Positions 21,182 through 30,351 of a stretch of 61,514 nt of DNA are shown here, in pieces. Source of the stretch: Prochlorococcus marinus bv. HNLC1 (GTDB lineage Bacteria > Cyanobacteriota > Cyanobacteriia > PCC-6307 > Cyanobiaceae); contig GL947594.1 in the NCBI GenBank assembly GCA_000218705.1, positions 124,845 to 186,358 of the forward strand, read 5' to 3'. Position 1 is the stretch's first letter. Each line of letters begins with the position of its first letter. A program made the position numbers and the translations under genes. Below the pieces are notes generated by a model that was not told the origin of the DNA, searched no databases, and saw only the letters and a list, made by a program, of their open reading frames with translations.

Positions 21182-22153
21182 ATGAAGACAGTTACAGAGC
21201 TATTACAACCAGTTGAGAAAGATCTTGAAGATCTTGTCTTGGAGCTGAAAAATTTAATTGGGGCTGGGCACCCTATATTACAAGCTGCTGCAGAGCATTT
21301 ATTTTCTGCAGGGGGGAAAAGGTTAAGACCAGGTATCGTTTTATTAATTTCAAAAGCTATTTCAGTTGATTCTTCATTATCAACAAAACACAAAAGATTG
21401 GCAGAAATAACTGAAATGATTCATACAGCATCATTAGTTCATGACGATGTCGTTGATGAATCTTCTATGAGAAGAGGTGTTGAGACTGTACATAGTAGAT
21501 TTAATACGAGGGTAGCTGTTCTTGCTGGAGATTTTTTGTTCGCTCAATCTAGTTGGCATCTAGCTAATTTAGATAACGTAGATGTAGTTAAATTACTTAG
21601 TAGAGTTATTATGGATTTAGCTGAGGGTGAAATAAAGCAAAATTTAAATAGATATGATTCTGGTCAGACTTTTTCAAAATATATAAATAAAAGTTATTGT
21701 AAAACTGCATCACTCATAGCTAATAGTTGCAAAGCTGCAGGAGTTTTAAGTGATATTAATGCTGATAAATTGGATATGTTATATGAATTTGGAAAAAATA
21801 TAGGTTTGGCATTTCAAGTGGTTGACGATATTCTAGATTTCACAGGTAATGATAAACAGTTAGGAAAACCAGCCGTTAGTGATCTAGCAAGTGGTTATTT
21901 AACCGCTCCAGTTTTATATGCTTTAGAGGAGAATAAAAATTTATCTGTTTTAATTGATAGAGAATTAGCAGAAAAAGATGATTTAAATAATGCATTAGAA
22001 ATAATTATGAGTTCTGGTGCTATAAAGAAATCAAGGATATTGGCAGAAGATTTCGCCACTCATTCAAAAGATGCAATTTTATGGCTACCTGAATCTGAGT
22101 ATAAAAGAGCACTAATGGCATTACCTGAATTTGTATTGAGTCGTCTTTACTAG
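21182..22153 (+). CDS. sds: all-trans polyprenyl (solanesyl-type) diphosphate synthase
   Basis: Trans-prenyltransferase that builds the long isoprenoid tail of plastoquinone. The two Asp-rich motifs are DDVVD (residues 88-92, in LVHDDVVDESSMRRG) and DDILD (residues 215-219, in FQVVDDILDFTGN). The substrate box GGKRLRPGIVLL is also present. Small residues before the first motif are compatible with a long (C40-C45) product, but chain length is inferred from the cyanobacterial context. Length is 323 residues. A purine-rich stretch (GAGAGG) lies just upstream of the ATG. Confidence 0.92.
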   Translation: MKTVTELLQPVEKDLEDLVLELKNLIGAGHPILQAAAEHLFSAGGKRLRPGIVLLISKAISVDSSLSTKHKRLAEITEMIHTASLVHDDVVDESSMRRGVETVHSRFNTRVAVLAGDFLFAQSSWHLANLDNVDVVKLLSRVIMDLAEGEIKQNLNRYDSGQTFSKYINKSYCKTASLIANSCKAAGVLSDINADKLDMLYEFGKNIGLAFQVVDDILDFTGNDKQLGKPAVSDLASGYLTAPVLYALEENKNLSVLIDRELAEKDDLNNALEIIMSSGAIKKSRILAEDFATHSKDAILWLPESEYKRALMALPEFVLSRLY

Positions 22154-22239
22154 AGAAATAAATATATTAATTTAAATACCGTTAATTTTTATTGGAAATT
22201 TTATAATTTTTGCTTCAATTTAATTAATACCAAAAAAAA

Positions 22240-24189
22240 ATGAAATTAAACAAAAAAAATTCAATTAATAATATTCTTGAAGAAAATAGAATTTTCCCTC
22301 CATCAAAAGAATTTTCTAAAAATGCTTTAATAAAGGACTTTAAAGAATTAATCGAATTAAAAGAAGCGGCAAAAAAAGATTCAATAAAGTTTTGGGATGA
22401 TTATGCTAAATCTGAAATAGATTGGTTTGAGCCATATCAAACTGTTTTAGATGACAAAAATGCGCCTTTTTATAAGTGGTTCCCAGAAGGAAAACTTAAT
22501 ATTTCCTATAATTGCTTAGATAGGCATATAAAAAATGGTCTTTCTGATAAAACAGCTTTGATATGGCAAGGAGAACCTGGTGATAATAAAAAATTTACTT
22601 ATAAAGAGCTCCTTAAAGAAGTTTGCAAATCAGCTAACGGACTTAAATCAATAGGGGTAAAAAAAGGAGATTTGGTCTGTATTTATATGCCAATGATACC
22701 TGAGGCTATGTTCGCAATGCTTGCTTGTGCAAGAATTGGTGCTCAGCACTCAGTAGTTTTTGGAGGCTTTTCTTCTGAATCCTTAAAAGATAGATTGATT
22801 GATGGAAATGCAAAGTTTGTAATTACAGCAGATGGGGGATATCGAAAAGATAAAGAAATTGAATTAAAAAAGGCAGTTGATTTGGCTCTTGACGCTGGTG
22901 CAAATGAAATAGTTGAAAAAGTTATTGTTGTACAAAGAATCAAAAAAGAGATTTATATGGATTCATCCAGAGATTTGTGGTGGCATGAATTGTTGCAAAA
23001 TAAAGATGATTGGTGCGAGCCTGAAAAAATGAATAGTGAAGATCGATTATTTATACTATATACTTCAGGTTCAACAGGAAAACCTAAAGGTGTAGTTCAT
23101 ACTACTGCAGGTTATAATCTATGGTCACATTTAACTTTTAAATGGGTATTTGATATAAAAGAGGATGATATATATTGGTGCACTGCTGATGTCGGATGGA
23201 TAACTGGTCATTCCTATATCGTTTACGGTCCATTATCAAATGGAGCAACTACTCTAATGTATGAAGGAGTGCCAAGGGCCTCTAATCTTGGGGCTTTTTG
23301 GGAAGTTATTCAGAAATATAAAGTATCTATTTTTTATACTGCTCCAACTGCTATAAGGTCTTTCATGAAGTCTGGAAGAGAGATCCCAGATAAATATGAC
23401 CTTTCAAGTTTGAGGCTTTTAGGGACAGTGGGAGAACCTATTAATCCCGAGGCGTGGATTTGGTATAAGAATGTAATAGGTAAAGATAAATGTCCAATCG
23501 TTGATACCTGGTGGCAAACAGAAACTGGTGGAATAATGGTAAGTCCTATCCCTGGGGCTGTTGATGCTAAGCCTGGCTCAGCGACTTTTCCACTCCCAGG
23601 AGTAGAAGTCTCAATTGTGAATAAAGAGGGGGAAGAAGTAAATTCAAATGAAGGAGGATATTTAATTATTAAAAAACCTTGGCCAGGAATGATGCGAACT
23701 ATTCATGGCGATCCAGAAAGGTTTAAAAAAAGTTATTGGGAATTTATACCCTTTAAGGATGAAAAGTACGTTTATTTCGCAGGAGATGGAGCACGAATAG
23801 ATAGTGATGGTTATTTATGGATAATGGGTAGAGTTGATGATGTTATAAGTGTTTCTGGTCATAGATTAGGTACTATGGAAATTGAATCAGCATTAGTTAG
23901 TCATGAATCGGTTGCAGAAGCTGCAGTGGTTGGTAGAAAAGATTCTATTAAAGGAGAATCTATAGTTGCCTTTGTTTCTTTAGAGAAAAATTTTCAGAAA
24001 TCTTTAAATTTGATTAATGAATTAAAGCAACATGTTGTTAATGAAATTGGAATAATCGCTAAGCCAGAGAAAATAATCATATCGGATGCACTACCAAAGA
24101 CTAGAAGTGGAAAAATAATGAGAAGAATATTACGATCTTTAGCTTCGGGAGAAAAAGTAAGTGGTGATATTAGTACTCTTAGAAGATAG
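22240..24189 (+). CDS. acs: acetyl-CoA synthetase (AMP-forming)
   Basis: Activates acetate to acetyl-CoA through an acetyl-adenylate. The 649-residue product matches Acs length. Visible motifs are the phosphate-binding loop [28 protein letters not shown], the hinge region [19 protein letters not shown] and the C-terminal [11 protein letters not shown] with Lys625, the residue that is reversibly acetylated in characterised Acs enzymes. It converges on the DUF1350 gene 30 bases downstream. No oddities. Confidence 0.96.
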   Translation: MKLNKKNSINNILEENRIFPPSKEFSKNALIKDFKELIELKEAAKKDSIKFWDDYAKSEIDWFEPYQTVLDDKNAPFYKWFPEGKLNISYNCLDRHIKNGLSDKTALIWQGEPGDNKKFTYKELLKEVCKSANGLKSIGVKKGDLVCIYMPMIPEAMFAMLACARIGAQHSVVFGGFSSESLKDRLIDGNAKFVITADGGYRKDKEIELKKAVDLALDAGANEIVEKVIVVQRIKKEIYMDSSRDLWWHELLQNKDDWCEPEKMNSEDRLFILYTSGSTGKPKGVVHTTAGYNLWSHLTFKWVFDIKEDDIYWCTADVGWITGHSYIVYGPLSNGATTLMYEGVPRASNLGAFWEVIQKYKVSIFYTAPTAIRSFMKSGREIPDKYDLSSLRLLGTVGEPINPEAWIWYKNVIGKDKCPIVDTWWQTETGGIMVSPIPGAVDAKPGSATFPLPGVEVSIVNKEGEEVNSNEGGYLIIKKPWPGMMRTIHGDPERFKKSYWEFIPFKDEKYVYFAGDGARIDSDGYLWIMGRVDDVISVSGHRLGTMEIESALVSHESVAEAAVVGRKDSIKGESIVAFVSLEKNFQKSLNLINELKQHVVNEIGIIAKPEKIIISDALPKTRSGKIMRRILRSLASGEKVSGDISTLRR

Positions 24190-24219
24190 TTCAGTATTGG
24201 AAAAGTTGAAAAAAGATAC

Positions 24220-24941
24220 TTAACTAAAATCATCAATTAAATGAGAAATTTTTTCGATTGTTTTTCTTTTAAGATCATCATCAGCCCATTCTCCTAGCAA
24301 GTCTTCTCTTAAACCTGCACTAGCAATTAAAGTATGGTTGCCTTTCATTAATAATCCTTTACTGTTGTCATTTGCTCTAAGTTTTAATGCTGACAGAAGA
24401 GATTCAGTTTGATCTAGTTTGTCATCATCAAACTTTATCAATAAATTTTTATTCTGGATGTATGAATTATTAATAATTTTTAGAGTTCTGTTGGGACTTG
24501 GACTGAATTCACTTCTAAAATCTAATTTTTTGGAAATATTTTTTAAAAGAGGAATTGATTTATTCGCGGAGAAGTTATTAAAACTAATAGATATAAATTT
24601 CTCACAATTCCTACCCCCATCGGGGCTAATTAAATGTATTTTACAACCTAAACTGTGCCCTACCCTTACTGTCTTAAGTTCTTTATTAATTCTCTTAAGA
24701 AGGACTTTTTTGCACTTTTAAAATCTTTCCATGCATTAGAAGATATTTCTTGATGATCAAACTGAGGTATATATCGATATGCATGGACTGCATAATTTTT
24801 TTTGAGTAGATTTTCAATAAATCTTTTATAGGCAAAATCAGGTCTTGTTGCTAAATAACTACCTCCAATAAATTCAATAATTTTTTTAGGATTTGATGGC
24901 CAATAACAATTTGTATTGTATTGGAATTTTGTGAAGTACAT
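24220..24941 (-). CDS. DUF1350 family alpha/beta-hydrolase-like protein (frameshifted, one base missing near 24689)
   Basis: Cyanobacterial/plastid DUF1350 protein of unknown function with an alpha/beta-hydrolase-like layout. The first 91 codons (…FIGGSYLATRPDFAYKRFIE…) end in a stop at 24666-24668. The next frame continues directly (ELKTVRVGHSLGCKIHLIS… to …KGLLMKGNHTLIASAG… HLIDDFS). The nucleophile-elbow-like GHSLGCKIH lies right after the break. Restoring one base near 24689 (AAGAA-CTTAAG) gives 240 residues in one frame. It converges with acs. The same kind of indel breaks nine other genes in the window, so this is probably a sequence error. Confidence 0.82.
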
Positions 24942-25074
24942 TTTTTCAAATTTACTGGGAATTGATACTTTCGAGGCTAAAAAATATTTTTTCTGAAATT
25001 ATTTAATTAATATTAATTTAAAAGAAATTTCTATTAAATGCGTCAATATAAAATTAGTAATTTATTCATTAAAG

Positions 25075-25884
25075 TTGGAAACATTTAGTAACGATAATTT
25101 AGATCAACTTGATTTTCTTAATAATCAATTTAAAAATATCTCAAATAAAAATGGGTTAATTCAATCAGATAATTTAATTATGGATAATACTTCTCAAAAA
25201 AGATCTGTTGAATCAGTCTTAATATTAGATACAGAAACTACAGGATTAGATGAAAATAATGATGAGGTTATTGAGATAGGTTGCATCCTTTTCAATGTTC
25301 CTTCCAAATCTGTTCTCGCACAATTATCTTTTTTGTTGCCAGTTGAGATTAATGCTGCTGAATTTATTAATGGAATACCTGCGGATGTTTCAAATCTTAA
25401 GCAGCCATGGAAGGATGGAATTCAATTGTTTTTAAAACTTACTGAATCCTGCGATTTTATAGTTGCTCATAATGCTGCTTTTGATAAGAAATGGTTTGGG
25501 AAAGGTAATCTACCTTCTCTAGACAAAAAATGGATATGTAGTTTAGACGATATAAATTGGTCATTTAAAAAAAATATCAAAAGTAGACCATCCGTCACAG
25601 ATCTTGCTTTAGGTTTTAATATTCCAGTATGGAATTTACATAGGGCTTTATCAGACTGTTATTACATTTCAGAGGTATTTAAGAAAATTGATAATCTTGA
25701 AGATATTTTACTTAAAGCAACTGAACCTAAATATTTATATAAAGCAATAGTTAGTTATGAGGATAGATCATTGGCAAAAAATGCTGGTTTCAGATGGAAT
25801 AGTCCTGTTCATGGAGCTTGGACGAAGAAATTATCTGAAATTGAAGCAACAGAATTAGATTTTAAAGTTGAAATTTTAAATTGA
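25075..25884 (+). CDS. DEDDh 3'-5' exonuclease (DNA polymerase III epsilon-like)
   Basis: Exonuclease-fold protein of 269 residues. The DEDDh motifs are visible: LILDTETTGLDENNDEVIEIG (Exo I, Asp and Glu), VAHNAAFDKKWF (Exo II) and HRALSDCYYISEVF (Exo III with the His). The C-terminal part, about residues 215-265, ends in GFRWNSPVHGAWTKKLSE, a small extra domain. It may act in proofreading or repair; whether it is the replicative epsilon subunit is not provable here. The start is TTG at 25075 (no ATG nearby in frame). It converges on the repeat protein 13 bases away. Confidence 0.88.
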   Translation: METFSNDNLDQLDFLNNQFKNISNKNGLIQSDNLIMDNTSQKRSVESVLILDTETTGLDENNDEVIEIGCILFNVPSKSVLAQLSFLLPVEINAAEFINGIPADVSNLKQPWKDGIQLFLKLTESCDFIVAHNAAFDKKWFGKGNLPSLDKKWICSLDDINWSFKKNIKSRPSVTDLALGFNIPVWNLHRALSDCYYISEVFKKIDNLEDILLKATEPKYLYKAIVSYEDRSLAKNAGFRWNSPVHGAWTKKLSEIEATELDFKVEILN

Positions 25885-25896
25885 TATTTAAAATAT

Positions 25897-26328
25897 TTAT
25901 TTAGTGAGAATTACATGGCATCCACTTATCACCCATCTTATGAGCCCCTTGCAATTTAGGGTTTTAGCCATATTTTCTGCCTCTTCTCTAGTATTAAAAA
26001 GCAAACTTCTTTGCTTTGAATTCGATTCGCTATTAATGAGAGATTTATCTTCTAAATTATGATTATGAGTACCTCCTCTAGGTGAATATTCCCAAACCCC
26101 CATTGTGGTAATACCTGAAGAGATTATTCCCATCCCTACAATAGACAAATTTATAATACCCATTGCAACTGCTCCAAAAGAAAAAACACCCATCGGAACA
26201 ATACCTATACTTACAACTCCCATTGGAACAATACCAATAGAAATTATTCCAAGTGGCGCGATGCCAAAAGCAATTTTTTTAGGTTTAGTACCACAATGTT
26301 GAATATCTGATGTTTTATCTTTTTCCAA
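25897..26328 (-). CDS. protein with six tandem ten-residue Gly-rich hydrophobic repeats
   Basis: A 143-residue protein of unknown function. Residues 22-81 are six consecutive decapeptides of the pattern G-I-x-P/T-M-G-V/I-x-S-I: GIAPLGIISI, GIVPMGVVSI, GIVPMGVFSF, GAVAMGIINL, SIVGMGIISS, GITTMGVWEY. Glycine recurs at positions 1 and 6, so each unit is two pentads; this could be a beta-solenoid or a membrane-inserted hairpin. The N-terminus has one Cys (HCGTKPKK) and the C-terminal 55 residues are soluble (REEAENMAKTLNCKGLIRW). It lies between the exonuclease and hisS with its own promoter region. No function is assigned. Confidence 0.72.
   Translation of the reverse strand: MEKDKTSDIQHCGTKPKKIAFGIAPLGIISIGIVPMGVVSIGIVPMGVFSFGAVAMGIINLSIVGMGIISSGITTMGVWEYSPRGGTHNHNLEDKSLINSESNSKQRSLLFNTREEAENMAKTLNCKGLIRWVISGCHVILTK
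26086..26265 (-). repeat. six in-frame 30-bp units coding ten-residue repeats
   Basis: Six successive 30-base units encode the decapeptide repeats of the 25897-26328 protein (residues 22-81). The protein pattern is well kept while the DNA has drifted, with 'cccat' recurring at the start of most units on the + strand. This points to an old duplication held by selection on the protein. Confidence 0.7.
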
Positions 26329-26422
26329 AATTTAAAAGATTCTTAAGTTAAAATTATTACATGATGAGTACTACTTAGATTTATTATTTACTCAAAATTA
26401 AAATCTTGAATTATTTATTATC

Positions 26423-27711
26423 TTGAATAACCTAAAAAATCTCAGAGGAACCACAGATCTTCTTCCTGAACAATTGAAGAAATGGCAAAATGTTGAAAAT
26501 ATTATAAAAGAGCAATTATTAAGAGCGCATGTAAGAGAAATTAGGACACCTATTATTGAGATGACAGAACTTTTTGTAAGAGGTATTGGTGAAGGTACAG
26601 ATGTAGTTAATAAAGAGATGTATACATTTGTAGATAGAGGTGAAAGATCCTGCACACTTCGTCCAGAGGGTACTGCTTCAGTTGCCAGAGCATTTGTTAA
26701 TAATGGTAATTTAAAAGGAACTTTTAATAAGTTATGGTATATGGGGCCTATGTTTAGGTATGAGAGGCCACAGGCAGGAAGGCAAAGGCAGTTTCATCAG
26801 TTAGGAGTAGAATTTATTGGATATGAATCTCCTAATAGTGATATCAAAATTATCTCTCTAGCTTGGGACATATTACAGAAATTAGGTATAAGTGAATTAA
26901 ATTTAGAAATAAATAGTCTTGGAGATAGTACTGATAGAGAAAACTATAAAATATCTTTTTTAAAATGGCTTAAAAATAACTTTGATGATCTTGATCAAGA
27001 CTCTAGAGCAAGAATAAATAAAAATCCCCTTAGGATACTGGATACAAAAAATCCTCATACACAGAAACTTTTAGAAAATGCCCCAAAATTAAATCAATTT
27101 TTATCTGAAAAAAGCTTAGAAAGATATTCCTTTATTAAGAAACAGCTAGAGTTTTTAAAGATTCCTTTTGTTGAAAATCTTAAATTGGTGAGAGGATTAG
27201 ATTATTACAGTCATACTGCTTTTGAAATTACCAGTGGAGCTTTGGGATCTCAAGCAACTGTTTGTGGAGGGGGAAGATATGATGATCTTATTAATCAAAT
27301 GGGAGGTGATAAAACACCGGCTATTGGATTTGCCATTGGATTAGAAAGATTAATGTTAATCGCTGGAAAAGATTAGAAAAAGGTAGAGATCCAGATATTT
27401 ATATCATTAATAAGGGACAATTAGCAGAATCGCTCGCGATAGCTCTATCAAGGTTATTAAGTAATTTTGATTTAATAACAGAATTAGATTTGAGTGGTTC
27501 CTCTTTCTCAAGGCAATTTAAAAAAGCTAATAAATGTAATGCAAAAAGTGTTGTGGTGATTGGAGATGAGGAGGCTAAGAAAAATGAATTTTCAATTAAA
27601 TTATTTAATAATAGTAATGGAAGTAATAATGAGATAAAAATATCAATTGAAGATAATGCTAAATTAGAAGAATGGATTTTAAAAAATCTAAATTTAAATA
27701 TATCCGCTTAA
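26423..27711 (+). CDS. hisS: histidyl-tRNA synthetase (frameshifted, one A missing in the A-run at 27367-27370)
   Basis: Class II synthetase that charges tRNA-His. Part one (318 codons) has the N-terminal [16 protein letters not shown], motif 2 [17 protein letters not shown], the His-specific [15 protein letters not shown] and motif 3 [13 protein letters not shown]. It then hits TAG at 27374-27376. Part two continues in the next frame as [20 protein letters not shown] through the anticodon-binding domain (…[18 protein letters not shown]…). Adding one A to the A4 run joins them into 429 residues, normal for HisS. The start is TTG at 26423. Since a cell cannot lose hisS, this is best read as a sequence error. 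Confidence 0.94.
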
Positions 27712-27712
27712 A

Positions 27713-27955
27713 ATGAGTATTAAGTCATCTCTAATAAAGTTTTTAATCAATATGAATAATAATTACCTTAGTAAAATATTTATAAAAAAAAGAGGACTTA
27801 AATTTAATAAAGAGAATTTATATTCTTGGATGAATTTAACTAAAAAAGAAAGATTTAATTTGTCTAAAAAAGATTCAATGAATTATTTAATAGAAAGAAA
27901 AAATTTATTAAATCAAATTAGAAATGAATACAAAAACAGTATTGAAAATAATTAA
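27713..27955 (+). CDS. small basic hypothetical protein
   Basis: An 80-residue Lys/Asn-rich protein with no recognised domain, starting with ATG one base after the hisS stop and ending nine bases before the next small gene. Tight spacing suggests co-transcription with hisS. It has no signal peptide or membrane segment, a net positive charge and a helical-looking C-terminal half (DSMNYLIERKNLLNQIRN). I do not recognise the family; presence in other strains would confirm that it is a gene. Confidence 0.6.
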   Translation: MSIKSSLIKFLINMNNNYLSKIFIKKRGLKFNKENLYSWMNLTKKERFNLSKKDSMNYLIERKNLLNQIRNEYKNSIENN

Positions 27956-27964
27956 TTTTTAATT

Positions 27965-28264
27965 GTGGAACTTTATTGGACTTCAAGAAAAACAATAAAT
28001 GGATTAAAACATTTTGTCGTAATTAATCAATACGAATTTAAAAAAGAAGTTTATTTAGATTTTGTATCTGCTTTAGATGAAGCAATTAGTTTTACAATTT
28101 CTAAAAAAGTTTTTGAGGAATCAAGTCAATGGATAAAAGGTTGGAATGATAATGAAAGAGAAAATATTGATATGAAAGAATACTTAGAATTTAAATCATC
28201 AATAAGAGAATACAAAACCAATAAAATTATTTTTAATGAAACCTCGTTATTTAATATTTCTTAA
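27965..28264 (+). CDS. small hypothetical protein
   Basis: A 99-residue soluble protein with a GTG start (27965-27967), no recognised domain and no signal peptide. It opens MELYWTSRKTINGLKHFVVI, followed by a stretch rich in aromatic residues. The middle (SALDEAISFTISKKVFEESS) is amphipathic. It is the third gene in a row after hisS with nine-base spacing, so it likely belongs to the same transcript. Function unknown. Confidence 0.6.
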   Translation: MELYWTSRKTINGLKHFVVINQYEFKKEVYLDFVSALDEAISFTISKKVFEESSQWIKGWNDNERENIDMKEYLEFKSSIREYKTNKIIFNETSLFNIS

Positions 28265-28394
28265 TTTATTTTTATCTAGAGCAAAAGCATTTGATAATAA
28301 GACTTTACAAATTTATTTTAGAATTAATTTCTTACAGGCACTTCCTTGCTGCTTAGATAAACGTTATCAAGGTATATTAATATCTCAGAAAATA

Positions 28395-28628
28395 ATGTTA
28401 GAAAATGTTTGGTATCCATGTGGCTTGGCAGCAAAGAAACTGGGCATAAGAGAAAGTCAATTATCTGAATTAAGAGAGTATGTCTATTTTAAACCTGGAA
28501 TCCATTGGAGAAGCTCACCTTTAGGACAAACAAAACCTTGGAGTCCTGAAGCTATATACAATGTTAATGCTTGTAAAAAAGTTATTAATAAATACAATTT
28601 ATTAAAAATTAATCAAATTGCTGCTTAA
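28395..28628 (+). CDS. small conserved-looking protein, possible helix-turn-helix
   Basis: I choose the ATG at 28395, giving 77 residues (MLENVWYPCGLAAKKLGIRE…). The open frame extends upstream to 28236, but that part overlaps the previous gene and has unnatural composition. The sequence GLAAKKLGIRESQLSELREY reads like a winged-helix/excisionase-type helix-turn-helix, and YFKPGIHWRSSPLGQTKPWS follows as a basic, Trp-rich loop. This suggests DNA or RNA binding, but it is inference. It is the last of the small genes after hisS. Confidence 0.55.
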   Translation: MLENVWYPCGLAAKKLGIRESQLSELREYVYFKPGIHWRSSPLGQTKPWSPEAIYNVNACKKVINKYNLLKINQIAA

Positions 28629-28673
28629 TATATAAAATTTATTTTGTAAATTTCTAGTTTAATGTTTTAAATT

Positions 28674-28850
28674 TTACTCTATTAGATTTTCGTTCTTACA
28701 ATCTATTAGTGTATTTTGCAATATTGGATATAAATTAATCATATTAATATACTGTTCTGATCTTCTATAGTTCTCGGCAGCTTTTTTATAATGTCCTTCA
28801 GATTTCATTGTAAGTGAAATTTTTTCTGAAGGGTTTTGAGAAATAGTCAT
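28674..28850 (-). CDS. 58-residue hypothetical protein
   Basis: Open frame from ATG (28848-28850) to TAA (28674-28676). The product begins MTISQNPSEKISLTMKSEG and continues as an amphipathic helix-like stretch (HYKKAAENYRRSEQYINMI), reminiscent of a single tetratricopeptide-like helix pair. Normal codon use and a complete reading frame support a real gene, but there is no recognisable family. It lies in the 547-base space before pcb on the opposite strand. Confidence 0.45.
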   Translation of the reverse strand: MTISQNPSEKISLTMKSEGHYKKAAENYRRSEQYINMINLYPILQNTLIDCKNENLIE

Positions 28851-29175
28851 TAAGATTTAATATCCTACACCCTTTTTAATAATTGTTTTTCGATGAGGCA
28901 ATGTGAAAATAGTTTTATTACACGAAAAATTATTAATGTCAGCATTAAGAGATTTAAGAATTATTTTTTTATTTTTTTACTTCTAATTGCCTGATTCCTA
29001 AATAAGAAAAGCTAGTTATAGTAACCTATTTGCACAAATTTTTTTCAAAATAATTCGATTTTTTTATGATTAAATTATTTACGGAGCATTAATAACCTTT
29101 ACAATTTTGTTATTAATTAAACTCTTTGATTGAATATAAAGTATTCTCAGAACGTTTAAGCTAATCACTTCCTAA
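28851..29175 (+). other. 325-base non-coding region upstream of pcb
   Basis: No gene is visible here. The region is AT-rich with several T-runs and is unusually long for this genome. It directly precedes the antenna gene, so it probably holds the pcb promoter and a long 5' leader. A TATAGT hexamer (about 29015-29020) could be a -10 element, but I see no matching -35, so no promoter is called. I see no tRNA or known small RNA. Confidence 0.4.
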
Positions 29176-30234
29176 ATGCAAACCTATGGAAATCCAGATG
29201 TCACCTATGGATGGTGGGCTGGTAATTCAGGTGTAGCAAATCGCTCAGGTAAATTCATTGCAGCTCACGTAGCACATGCTGGATTAATCGTTTTCTGGGC
29301 AGGAGCTTTCACCCTATTTGAACTTTCACGATTTGACCCTAGTGTTCCTATGGGCAATCAACCTCTTATCGTTCTTCCACACTTAGCTACCCTTGGAATA
29401 GGGTTTGATGCTAATGGTGTTGCGATGGGAGATACTAAACCTGTTATCGCAGTAGCAATTGTTCACCTTGTTTCTTCAATGGTACTAGCTGCTGGTGGTC
29501 TTCTTCATTCTCTACTACTTCCAGGAAATTTAGAGGAATCAGATATTGGAAGAGCAAGAAAATTCAATATTGAATGGGATAATCCTGACAAATTGACATT
29601 TATTCTTGGTCATCACTTAATCATTCTCGGATTTGCTGTAATTGCATTTGTTGAATGGGCAAGAGTTCATGGAATATATGATCCTGCTATTGGTTCTGTT
29701 AGACAGGTTGAGTATGAATTAAATCTTGCTAAAATTTGGAATCATCAAACAGACTTTTTGACAATCGATAGCTTAGAAGAAGTTATGGGTGGTCATGCTT
29801 TCTTAGCTTTTGTTGAGATTACTGGTGGTGCATGGCATATCGCTACAAAACAGGTTGGAGAATTTACTAAATTCAAAGGTAAAGGTCTTCTTTCTGCTGA
29901 AGCTGTTTTATCTTGGTCACTTGCAGGTATTGGCTGGATGGCAATTGTAGCTGCTTTCTGGAGTGCTTCAAATACTACTGTTTATCCAACTGAATTCTTT
30001 GGTGAACCACTTGAGTTAAAGTTTAGTATTTCTCCTTACTGGATTGATACTGTTGACTTACCAGATGGTGAATATACTTCAAGAGCTTGGTTAGCTAATG
30101 TGCATTACTACTTTGGTTTCTTCTTTATTCAGGGTCACCTATGGCATGCTCTAAGAGCACTTGGCTTTGACTTTAAGAGAGTAACAAATGCTATTAGTAA
30201 TATTGATAGTGCTACAGTTACACTTAAAGATTAA
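29176..30234 (+). CDS. pcb: prochlorophyte divinyl-chlorophyll a/b-binding antenna protein
   Basis: Six-helix antenna protein of the CP43/IsiA family that binds divinyl chlorophylls and serves as the light-harvesting complex of Prochlorococcus thylakoids. The 352-residue protein opens [19 protein letters not shown] and shows chlorophyll-ligating His residues in helices, such as [52 protein letters not shown] and the C-terminal [17 protein letters not shown]. It lacks the large lumenal loop of CP43, as Pcb does. The gene stands alone with a long leader and a perfect terminator, fitting strong independent expression. Confidence 0.97.
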   Translation: MQTYGNPDVTYGWWAGNSGVANRSGKFIAAHVAHAGLIVFWAGAFTLFELSRFDPSVPMGNQPLIVLPHLATLGIGFDANGVAMGDTKPVIAVAIVHLVSSMVLAAGGLLHSLLLPGNLEESDIGRARKFNIEWDNPDKLTFILGHHLIILGFAVIAFVEWARVHGIYDPAIGSVRQVEYELNLAKIWNHQTDFLTIDSLEEVMGGHAFLAFVEITGGAWHIATKQVGEFTKFKGKGLLSAEAVLSWSLAGIGWMAIVAAFWSASNTTVYPTEFFGEPLELKFSISPYWIDTVDLPDGEYTSRAWLANVHYYFGFFFIQGHLWHALRALGFDFKRVTNAISNIDSATVTLKD

Positions 30235-30254
30235 TTAAGTTTAAATTTCTACAT

Positions 30255-30284
30255 AAAAAGCCTCAATATATTGAGGCTTTTTTT
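30255..30284 (+). terminator. intrinsic terminator of pcb
   Basis: A perfect 20-base palindrome (AGCCTCAATATATTGAGGCT), extended by A5 on the left and a T7 run on the right, starts 20 bases after the pcb stop. Stem plus U-tract is a textbook Rho-independent terminator, the clearest in the window, and fits a heavily transcribed gene. Confidence 0.9.
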
Positions 30285-30351
30285 ATTTGAAATTATTTCT
30301 TATTTAAATTAAATTTATAAAATAAAGAACTGAATTTGAGAAATCTTGTAA

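Noticed and set aside
28236..28394. N-terminal extension of the 28395-28628 gene
   Set aside because: The extra 53 residues overlap the preceding gene and look like random translation; the ATG at 28395 starts the natural sequence.
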